Shown here piece after piece: positions 43,842 through 50,910 of a DNA stretch of 64,000 bases (its first letter is position 1; every line of letters begins with the position of its first letter). Both the position numbers and the translations under genes were made by a program. The DNA lies in the NCBI RefSeq assembly GCF_028714215.1, contig NZ_JAQTMS010000017.1, forward strand, positions 17,217 to 81,216, in the 5' to 3' direction. The DNA is from Rhodoferax sp. (GTDB taxonomy: Bacteria; Pseudomonadota; Gammaproteobacteria; Burkholderiales; Burkholderiaceae_C). The notes under the pieces are model-generated. The model did not search any database. It was not told where the DNA came from and saw only the letters and a program-made list of their open reading frames with translations.

Positions 43842-44684
43842 ATGCGTCACCTCTTGAGCCAGCAGTACTTCAATGCATCCCGCGTTTCACTCGCGCTATC
43901 GGCCCTGCTGCTGGCGCAATCAGCACTGGCGCAGGATTTCATCAAAGGTGGTCAGGACACCTTCACGTTCAACGTTGGCGGTATCGTCAACCGGTTTGAT
44001 ACCCGTGTCGCTGTCGATGGTGCAACTTCCTCTGGCACCCTGCTTGATATGGAGAGCGATGGAGTCCCCAACCGCACCTCGGGCCTCGAGCTCTCCGCCA
44101 CCTGGCGCGCCGCCGATCGCCATCGCTTTGACCTGCTCTATTTCGGTGCCACTCGCAGTGGCAGCTATAGAAACGAAAGCGACATAACGGTAGGAAACAA
44201 TCTGATCCTGGCCGGATCCTTGGTCAATACCGAGGCAAAAAGCAACTACTTTCTGGCCGACTACCGTTATTCGTTCTACAAGACCGACGCCGTTGAACTA
44301 GGTGGGGTGCTCGGTCTGTATGGCCTTGATCTCAACTACAAGGTGACCGGTACCAACTCCGCTGGGGGAGTCGCCAAGGTGGTCAATGCATCGGCATCGG
44401 GCACCCTGCCACTGCCATCGATCGGTGTGTCAGCCGACTGGTACATCCAACCCCGCTGGAGGGTTTCTTCGAACCTGATGGGCCTGTCGACCAAGCTCGG
44501 ATCGGTCGACGGGTCGTGGACTGTCCTGCAACTCGGAACCGACTACATGTTCACGCGAAATTGGGGTATCGGTTTGTCCTACCTGCACGCCAAAGTCAAC
44601 CTCAATGCCACCAAGTCGGACTTCGACGGCCAGCTCGACTGGAGTAGCAACTCCTTCCTGCTCTACGCAACTTTGAAATACTGA
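43842..44684 (+). CDS. Outer-membrane beta-barrel protein
   Basis: A 280-residue protein with a signal peptide (QSALAQ, about residue 31) and alternating amphipathic strands typical of small barrels: TFNVGGIVNRF, SGLELSATWRAADRHRFDLLYFGATR, NYFLADYRYSFY, VELGGVLGLYGLDLNYK and WGIGLSYLHAKVNLNA. It ends in LLYATLKY, with a C-terminal aromatic residue as the Bam complex expects. GGAAG precedes ATG 43842; an earlier ATG at 43752 would put 30 extra residues before the signal. Operator IV lies upstream and the carbonic anhydrase gene 12 bp downstream, so both probably belong to the same regulon. Confidence 0.75.
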   Translation: MRHLLSQQYFNASRVSLALSALLLAQSALAQDFIKGGQDTFTFNVGGIVNRFDTRVAVDGATSSGTLLDMESDGVPNRTSGLELSATWRAADRHRFDLLYFGATRSGSYRNESDITVGNNLILAGSLVNTEAKSNYFLADYRYSFYKTDAVELGGVLGLYGLDLNYKVTGTNSAGGVAKVVNASASGTLPLPSIGVSADWYIQPRWRVSSNLMGLSTKLGSVDGSWTVLQLGTDYMFTRNWGIGLSYLHAKVNLNATKSDFDGQLDWSSNSFLLYATLKY

Positions 44685-44696
44685 CCCGGTGTGACA

Positions 44697-45449
44697 ATGT
44701 GCCATGCCTTGAAAGCCCTCTCGGCGGCGATACTGCTCCTGGCTGGATTTCTGGCGCATGCGCAGGGGCATCCTGCGCACTGGAGCTATGAGTCGAGCCA
44801 CGCCGGTCCGGCACACTGGGCTGAACTCGATCCAGCCTTCGAGAGCTGCGCCAAGGGGATCAACCAAAGTCCCATCGACATCCGTAACGCAGTGAAAGCG
44901 GATTTGCCGCTTCTTCAATTCGGCTACGCGCAAGCGGCACCTACTTTTGTCAACAACGGGCACACCATTCAAGTCAATTTGCCCGCCGGGCAAACATTGA
45001 CGGTGGGCAACACGACCTATGAACTTCTTCAATTCCACTTTCACAGCCCAAGCGAAGAAGCCGTGAACGGCAAGCGCGCCGCAATGGTGGGACACTTCGT
45101 TCACAAGAATGCTGCTGGTGAATTGGCAGTGATCGCCATCCTGATGCAGCCTGGCAATAGGCATGCCGCCTTTGAGCCTGTGTTTGCCCACCTGCCGCGC
45201 CAAGGTGAATCAATCCAAGTTGATGACCTCAAATTGAATCTGGCAGCGATGCTTCCCGCCGATAAGGGCTACTACGCGTTTGAAGGCTCTTTGACGACAC
45301 CTCCATGTTCGGAAGGTGTGCACTGGATGGTCATGAAGAAGCCCATCACGCTGGGTGCCGCGCAGATCAAGGCATTTCGCCGTGTTTTCAATGCCAATGC
45401 GCGTCCCATTCAACCGCTAAATGGTCGCATCGTCAAAGAATCAATGTAA
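44697..45449 (+). CDS. Alpha-class carbonic anhydrase, periplasmic
   Basis: A 250-residue exported zinc enzyme (signal peptide ending FLAHAQ, about residue 23). ESCAKGINQSPIDI is the alpha-class opening. Two zinc histidines are in LQFHFHSPSEE and the third in MVGHFVHK; GSLTTPPCSEGVHWMV closes the active site, with the cysteine that pairs with the one in ESCAKG. It converts carbon dioxide and bicarbonate in the periplasm. ATG 44697 is used; GTG 44691 is possible and would give two extra residues. It is close behind the outer-membrane protein gene, suggesting co-expression. Confidence 0.92.
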   Translation: MCHALKALSAAILLLAGFLAHAQGHPAHWSYESSHAGPAHWAELDPAFESCAKGINQSPIDIRNAVKADLPLLQFGYAQAAPTFVNNGHTIQVNLPAGQTLTVGNTTYELLQFHFHSPSEEAVNGKRAAMVGHFVHKNAAGELAVIAILMQPGNRHAAFEPVFAHLPRQGESIQVDDLKLNLAAMLPADKGYYAFEGSLTTPPCSEGVHWMVMKKPITLGAAQIKAFRRVFNANARPIQPLNGRIVKESM

Positions 45450-45623
45450 ATTTCAACCCGCACGGCGACCCCCTGGCGGGGTGGTGCAGACATGGGTACC
45501 AACAACGTGCCTTCGCCACAGCAACATCGTCGATCCCGGCGGCAGGATGAACGCGCTTCCATTTCCCAAGCCATGCGGAGCATGCTCCGTATCTTGTGGG
45601 CCGAATGATGGCCGGGCCTGTCG

Positions 45624-46745
45624 TTAACGTCGCGCTCCCACAAACGAGACTTTCCACAACATCACATCCTGTGCGTTGTCCGGCAGATTTTGCGGTTGCC
45701 ACGTGACTCCACCGTCATGGGTGACATAGATCGCACCAAGAGGAAGTGCAGCAGCGGCGCGAACGGTTTTCAGACCGACCACCCACGCCGTTTGGTTGTC
45801 GCTCATGGCGGAAATTCCCTCCAGGTTGTAATCTCCATCTGAATAGGAATTGGTCACGTAGCTGCCGTTGGTTACCGTGATGCGCGCGGCCACGCCACCA
45901 CCATTTCCGTTGTTGAAGGCGATCCAGACTACATTGGCGGCGGAGGCGCAAATATCATCGAAATCCGACCCTGCAACAATGGTGTCCTGGCTTTTACTCC
46001 AGGAAGTTCCGCCGTCGCTGGTGCCCCAGAGATTGCCTTCCCAATGCATCGCCGCCCAGGCAACACTTGAACTAAACGCCGATATGGCCAGAAGTCCACC
46101 GCCTGCGACGTCATCCGGCAACAGTTCCTGCCGCCAGGTTCTTCCTGCGTCCGCGGAGTGGATCGCGCTGAGGTTACCGGCCTGGGAATCGGCGATCCAG
46201 ATATCCTGACCCGTCACATCCATCCGATTCACTTGTTTCATCGGAATGATGCTGCCGTTGCTGTCTTTCACGGCGACGATGGCCCAGGAGTTTCCTCCGT
46301 CCGTGGTATGCAGCACGTCACCCACAATGCTGGCCGCCCAGGCCTCGGTGGGACTCACTGCCTTGATGCTTTTGATGTACCTGTGATTGGTGCTCAAACC
46401 GTCGGGCAGCACCTGCCACGTCCAGGATGAGCCGCCGTCGGCAGTATGAAGAATACCGCCGCCGTCCCCCTCACCCACTGCCGCCCAGGCCACCAGACTG
46501 TTTACGGCGCTGATGTCGTTTCCATTGAACCCGACGCTCTGGGCCGGCAGCGTTTGCAGTGTCCAGGACGCACCGCCGTCGCCGGTTTTCAGAATCTTGG
46601 GCGTCGGGGTCGGCGGGAAATGATTTTGATCCATTGACTGGCCGATGACCCATCCCGTGGCCGCTGCGGGAGGGGAGCTACCGCCACAGGATGACAGCAT
46701 CAGAGACACGCCGACCAAAATCGAAACCATGATTTTCTTCTTCAT
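45624..46745 (-). CDS. BNR/Ycf48-type beta-propeller lipoprotein
   Basis: A 373-residue lipoprotein (LMLSSC lipobox, Cys20). It has at least five repeats built round DGGxSW (TGDGGASWTLQ, TADGGSSWTWQ, TTDGGNSWAIV, TSDGGTSWSKS, THDGGVTWQPQ), the Asp-box of sialidase/Ycf48-like propellers, so a 6- or 7-blade propeller is likely. No sialidase catalytic set is visible. Such proteins bind ligands or serve assembly roles at the outer surface. It converges with the carbonic anhydrase gene; the 174 bp between show nothing notable. Confidence 0.75.
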   Translation of the reverse strand: MKKKIMVSILVGVSLMLSSCGGSSPPAAATGWVIGQSMDQNHFPPTPTPKILKTGDGGASWTLQTLPAQSVGFNGNDISAVNSLVAWAAVGEGDGGGILHTADGGSSWTWQVLPDGLSTNHRYIKSIKAVSPTEAWAASIVGDVLHTTDGGNSWAIVAVKDSNGSIIPMKQVNRMDVTGQDIWIADSQAGNLSAIHSADAGRTWRQELLPDDVAGGGLLAISAFSSSVAWAAMHWEGNLWGTSDGGTSWSKSQDTIVAGSDFDDICASAANVVWIAFNNGNGGGVAARITVTNGSYVTNSYSDGDYNLEGISAMSDNQTAWVVGLKTVRAAAALPLGAIYVTHDGGVTWQPQNLPDNAQDVMLWKVSFVGARR

Positions 46746-46815
46746 CGCTCACTCCTTGTACGCGTATCGGTACCTTGAATTCCATACAGCCGGCAACGTC
46801 GTCCAAATTGCCCGT

Positions 46816-47247
46816 TCATTGAGCCAATGAAGGTTGCACGGCCAGCGCTGCCGCTTCCGCGGCACAGTCCCGAGTGGGTTTCAGACCCTTGCTGCGCACG
46901 GCAAGCAGTTCGGCCCTGGCCGCTGCCAGATCGGCGCGGAAAGTAGCCTCGCTGTGCAAGCGCGCTACTGTGGCTGCCGCTACCGTTTTGCCCTGAACCA
47001 CATCGCTGTGCCAATGTGCGTTGCAGGCATTGCGACTTTCGCCAAAAGCCAGACCGCGGGCCACGATGGCATTGGTCTGTTCTGGCGAAATCTCCGACAG
47101 GACAAGCGCCCAGCCCCAACCGACGGCGGTGTGCCCGGAAGGGTAGGAACCATCTTTTTCAAGCTTGCTCGCCTCTGACGGCGTACACAAAGCCTGCTGG
47201 TTCAGCACAAACCCGCACCGAGGAGCGCGAGCAACAAACCCGGGCAC
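46816..47247 (-). pseudogene. N-terminally truncated class A acid phosphatase
   Basis: The 143 codons keep DGSYPSGHT and GESRNACNAHWHSDVVQ and the C-terminal half of the class A phosphatase, closely parallel to the intact protein encoded at 23353-24201 (both end in PSLAQ). The first half, including signal peptide and the KxxxxxxRP motif, is missing; the first residues (MPGFVARAPRCGF) do not match. It begins 28 bp downstream of the metallophosphoesterase stop. Without the arginine motif it is unlikely to be active. Confidence 0.75.
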
Positions 47248-47275
47248 ATGTTTAGGCCACGCATAGGGGAGGCCA

Positions 47276-49081
47276 TTAAGTCCGGAGCAAGGGCTGCAGC
47301 TTCTGCGCCATCGCCGGAGTCAACTTCTTGAACAGCTCCGCGTTGTAAGACCCGCCGGGCATGCGGTGGATGCTGGCATCGCCGGTGGTGTTGCGATCCT
47401 CTATCACATCAAGTCCCTTGACGATTTGCGTCGCCGCAATGGCGTAGGAGCGTGATTTGGCAGCCGGCGTTCCGTCCTGAACCGCCGGATCGACGTCGGT
47501 GGCGACGATCGAGAGGGTGGCGTCGCTGTTCAAGTAAATCTCGAACGTGCGGAACTGCTGCGGGAAGTCCCGCAATGACGGAGTTTCAACCTGCCAGAAA
47601 CTGTTTTCAGGCTGCGGGGCCACAAAAGCCTTGACAACGTTGACATGCCGGTGCCCTGCCAGCCACATCAACAAATTCGGATGACTGTGAAGTTCTGCAA
47701 CCAGATCGGGCAGACTGACGGCATTTTGCACCGGCGCGCTGGCGTCGGGATTGACCCACCAACCCATCGGACTCATGGGTTTTTCAATGGAAGGCACTGG
47801 CGGTGGATTGGTCTCGTCAACGGCCAAGGGGATGTGCGCCGCAACAATCATGAGCTGACCCGCTGCGTCACCCGCAGCCAATTCGGCCTTGAGCCAGTTC
47901 CAGCGCGGCAGGTCCAGAAAACCATGGCCATGAATATCGGTCGAACCGTCGTCTGCGCGCTGGGTGTCGTCGAGCACGATCATCTTGAGCGGCAGATTGG
48001 ACTTGGGTAAAAAACTGTAGCAGGCAAACCCGGCCTTGGCATCCGTCAAATTGAAACCGTGTCCGACCGGACTGGAGGAGGTCTTGAAAAACTCTGCCAT
48101 CCACTCGTCCCGGTTGGTAGCCCGACGGTCCAGATCGGCGGCCACTGTGGGCACCGTCGGAAAACTGCTCGCCAAGCCAGCGTACTTGATGTCGCCATTG
48201 GGAGTCGAGCCATCGATCACCCCCATCGAAAGGGTGTGTTCACTGATCTCGCTGGGCTTTTGCAGAACATTGCCGGCAGCAAAGACTTCCGTGCTGGTGT
48301 AGGACTTGCGCAAGTCGGCTCGCAGCGGGGTGTCCAAGGGGATCGAACCCATCCAGAAGTGATCGTGGTTACCCAGGGTCTGGTACCAGGGAATCGCCTT
48401 GTTCAGACCCGCGGCCTGGTAGGGCTTCTGGTAGTCGATGCGGTCGGAGCCCAGGCGCTCACCAGAGCTCGGGTTTATGACCTTGCCGTCCAGCACGTCG
48501 ATGTACCAGCGCAACTCGTTGTACTGGGAGCTGTTGCAGCAGTCACCCAGAGAAAGACCAAAATCAATCGGGTTGCTGGCGTGCAAGGCATTGACGGTCT
48601 GGATTGCCGCGTCCAGCACATGCGTGGTACACATCATCACAGGCGAATACAGCGAAGCGGAAAACGGGCTGACTGCTTCAGTCTGCTTGCCCAGGTAGAT
48701 CAACTGATTGGGAGATTCCTTGTCGGTGATGTGGATGTCGCTGATGGTGAAGAAGCTCAGCAATCTGGTTTTCCGGCCGACGTCGGGAACGACATACGCA
48801 GCGGGCATCAGGTCCGTGCGCTTTTCCGCCGCCAATGACCCACCCAATGTCCAGTTGCCATAACCATATTGCCGGAACTTTGACACCTCGTAGAGATGGG
48901 CAGCTTTGGCCGGCTTTGGCCCCCGCACGACCGTATTTTCGAGCGTTGTGAAAACGTCCGAAGCGATGGCATAGCCCGCAACCGGGCCGTGCCCGCCACC
49001 GCAGCCAGCCGTGGCCAAGCCGCTGGCGGCCGGCACTGTTGTAAAGACGGAATATTTCAGGAAATCACGACGATCAACCAT
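47276..49081 (-). CDS. Metallophosphoesterase, TIGR03768-like, exported
   Basis: A 601-residue protein. VDRRDFLKYSVFTTVPAASG is a Tat-type signal, with a nearby Cys (TAGCGGG) that could be lipidated. The calcineurin-like motifs are present: ISDIHITD, SLGDCCN, TLGNHDHFWMG, AAHIPL and LAGHRHVNV, giving the two-metal site. The length and inserted regions fit the long TIGR03768 branch, whose substrate is unknown. AAGGAG is eight bases before ATG 49081. It is the last complete gene of island 1, next to the seam at 49.2 kb. Confidence 0.82.
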   Translation of the reverse strand: MVDRRDFLKYSVFTTVPAASGLATAGCGGGHGPVAGYAIASDVFTTLENTVVRGPKPAKAAHLYEVSKFRQYGYGNWTLGGSLAAEKRTDLMPAAYVVPDVGRKTRLLSFFTISDIHITDKESPNQLIYLGKQTEAVSPFSASLYSPVMMCTTHVLDAAIQTVNALHASNPIDFGLSLGDCCNSSQYNELRWYIDVLDGKVINPSSGERLGSDRIDYQKPYQAAGLNKAIPWYQTLGNHDHFWMGSIPLDTPLRADLRKSYTSTEVFAAGNVLQKPSEISEHTLSMGVIDGSTPNGDIKYAGLASSFPTVPTVAADLDRRATNRDEWMAEFFKTSSSPVGHGFNLTDAKAGFACYSFLPKSNLPLKMIVLDDTQRADDGSTDIHGHGFLDLPRWNWLKAELAAGDAAGQLMIVAAHIPLAVDETNPPPVPSIEKPMSPMGWWVNPDASAPVQNAVSLPDLVAELHSHPNLLMWLAGHRHVNVVKAFVAPQPENSFWQVETPSLRDFPQQFRTFEIYLNSDATLSIVATDVDPAVQDGTPAAKSRSYAIAATQIVKGLDVIEDRNTTGDASIHRMPGGSYNAELFKKLTPAMAQKLQPLLRT

Positions 49082-49176
49082 TCTCAATTCTCCTTGGGAC
49101 ACTGCAACGCAGGGTGCGGACAAATAGTAGGCATCGATGGCCTGGCGCTATTGATTAATCTCATCAAGAGCTCAAT

Positions 49177-49289
49177 ACCGCCCAGGTTTCAAACAATGGC
49201 CCGAGCTGATCGTGGCCGCCGTGACTGCCGGACTCGCCAGCTGGGCGTCAAATTGAACGTCGGGTAGGGAGGAAATCGTGGACCCGCTC
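49177..49289. repeat. Internal seam: DUF4143 fragment, gntK 3' remnant and 45-bp repeat copy 2
   Basis: Three pieces are fused here. 49177-49203 is a 27-bp exact match to 59498-59524 inside the DUF4143 ATPase gene (coding for its LFETWA region). 49200-49235 is a gntK 3'-end segment (ELIVAAVTAGL in the gntK frame). 49245-49289 matches 15853-15897 at 44 of 45 positions. The order DUF4143 then gntK remnant also occurs, with a full gene, at 59146-60508. The seam therefore marks where one island ends and another begins. Confidence 0.75.
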
Positions 49290-49304
49290 TCCGGCAGTCC
49301 AATG

Positions 49305-50693
49305 TCAACGCGACATCAGCTTGAGCAGGACCGCTGCGTTGTCGGCGCAGATGGCCCGAAAACCGGTGCTGATGCGTTCGTCGGCCGCGGCAGTCTGCCA
49401 GAACCCGATGGCCGCGTGTGCCGCGCGGTCCCAGGCCTCGCGCTCAGCCGGTAGCGGCAGTTTGGGCTCAAAGCTGCGCTCGGGAAGCTCGACACCGCGT
49501 GCCGGCGCGTAGAGCATGGGCAGCATGTCGTAGGCCGGCGACAAGCGCAGTCCCGCCTGACCGTCGTGGGCGGACGGCTGAAACGACAGGTTGCCCTCGT
49601 GCATGTCTGTGTTGGCTATGAGCTGGCCGAAGTGCCACAGCAGCGCGATCTGCTGGGCATCGGAGTCTGACAGCCAGCCGCGTCGGGCCACCTGCAGTGC
49701 CGCCTCGGTCCAGGGCACACCGGCCAGGCCGAACAGCGCGGCGTTCAGCGAGGACCAGGACGTCACACCCGAGCGGCCCAGCAGGCCGTGCCGGTCGAAG
49801 CGTTCGACCTCCAGGAACGTGCGCCCGCCGCCGTAGCGAATGCGCGAGCTTGCCGCACCAATGTCCAGGTGTGCCGGCAGTGCGAGGCTGGCCAGGTGCT
49901 CGCACACCAGCAGGTCGGCCCAGCGCTGCGTGCCCGTCGAGTCGTCGGAGCCAGAGAATTTGACGAGCACGTGCTGCACCCGTCCGTCGCCGAACTGGCG
50001 CACGGCCGCGAACTTGGGAAACTCACCCCCGGCCGAGGAACCCACCACGCCCTGGGCCATGGCGGTCTTGGCCAAGCGGGCGTAGACCTGCTCCACCTCG
50101 TGCTCCGCCACCGGCGCCTCGCCGCGGCCCAAATGTGCATCCTGCAGCCGAGCCAGCCATTGACGGCAAGCCGGCTCGCCAACGATGAGGTTGCCTGGCA
50201 GGTCGGCACCCAGCAGCGACATCGCATGCAGTGCATGGTCGTCGGACCAGTCTGTCGGGTTCACAGGAACCTGCAGCATCTCGGCGTAATGGCGTGCGAA
50301 ATTGCGGCCAAGGAAGCCCTGCGGCCGCATGTCGCTCAGTGGGTAGGGTAGGCCGTCGAACCAGCCCGCCTGCATGTCCTGGTCCAGCGGCCAGTCGAAC
50401 TCTGCCAGGAACTCGGCGGCGCAGCCGTCCGGGTAAGTCAGGTCCAGCCGGGCGATTTCCTGTACGAGCCCGCGTTGGTCGACGCGGTACAGCGGCAGCG
50501 CCGCAATGGAGCCGCGCAGCGCGCGGCGTGCGGCGTAGGTGGTGCGCCGGGCGTTGCCGCGCACGATGACCTGGTCGCCGGCGGCTCGCGCCAGGCGCAT
50601 CAGCGTGGCGCGGCTGACCCCCAGCGACTTGAGGAGTTTGCCCGCCTGCAGGCGCCCGTTTAGGCGCAAGGTGGTGATGATGTCTGGTGCCAA
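49305..50693 (-). CDS. HipA-family kinase, YjjJ/HipH type, without a HipB gene
   Basis: A 462-residue protein. Residues about 1-60 form an N-terminal helix-turn-helix-like domain (LLKSLGVSRATLMRLARAAG), as in YjjJ, followed by the HipA kinase fold. SSAGGEFPKFAAV is the phosphate-binding loop, VLVKFSG the ATP lysine, NTDMHEGNLSF the catalytic loop and SPAYDMLPM the metal aspartate. HipA toxins phosphorylate tRNA synthetases or other proteins and induce dormancy. The fused N-terminal DNA-binding domain could replace a HipB antitoxin. The start is TTG 50693 with no obvious Shine-Dalgarno. Confidence 0.8.
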   Translation of the reverse strand: MAPDIITTLRLNGRLQAGKLLKSLGVSRATLMRLARAAGDQVIVRGNARRTTYAARRALRGSIAALPLYRVDQRGLVQEIARLDLTYPDGCAAEFLAEFDWPLDQDMQAGWFDGLPYPLSDMRPQGFLGRNFARHYAEMLQVPVNPTDWSDDHALHAMSLLGADLPGNLIVGEPACRQWLARLQDAHLGRGEAPVAEHEVEQVYARLAKTAMAQGVVGSSAGGEFPKFAAVRQFGDGRVQHVLVKFSGSDDSTGTQRWADLLVCEHLASLALPAHLDIGAASSRIRYGGGRTFLEVERFDRHGLLGRSGVTSWSSLNAALFGLAGVPWTEAALQVARRGWLSDSDAQQIALLWHFGQLIANTDMHEGNLSFQPSAHDGQAGLRLSPAYDMLPMLYAPARGVELPERSFEPKLPLPAEREAWDRAAHAAIGFWQTAAADERISTGFRAICADNAAVLLKLMSR

Positions 50694-50910
50694 AATGAAA
50701 CGATTATCAGAACCGTGAGGACCGAGTATTACCAGTGAGGGCGTGGCTCAATCATGCAAGAAGATGAAACGATACACGGAACGATTATGGCGGCTTTGAC
50801 AGGGGTTGGCAAGACGTAGACGTGTGGTGCGGCAAGGATGCGTGGGGACCCTCGTCTATAGTCGCCTGAGCCCCGACTTTTCATCGTGTGCACTATTTTG
50901 GAATTCCTAC
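50694..50910. promoter_or_regulatory. Divergent region between hipA-like and ycaO-like genes with paired ATGAAACGAT repeats
   Basis: The element ATGAAACGAT followed by a GAAC occurs at 50695-50714 and again at 50764-50782, 69 bp apart; CGATTAT also recurs at 50701 and 50782. It starts two bases from the hipA-like start, which suggests an operator for that gene, perhaps bound by its own N-terminal domain. Confidence 0.4.
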
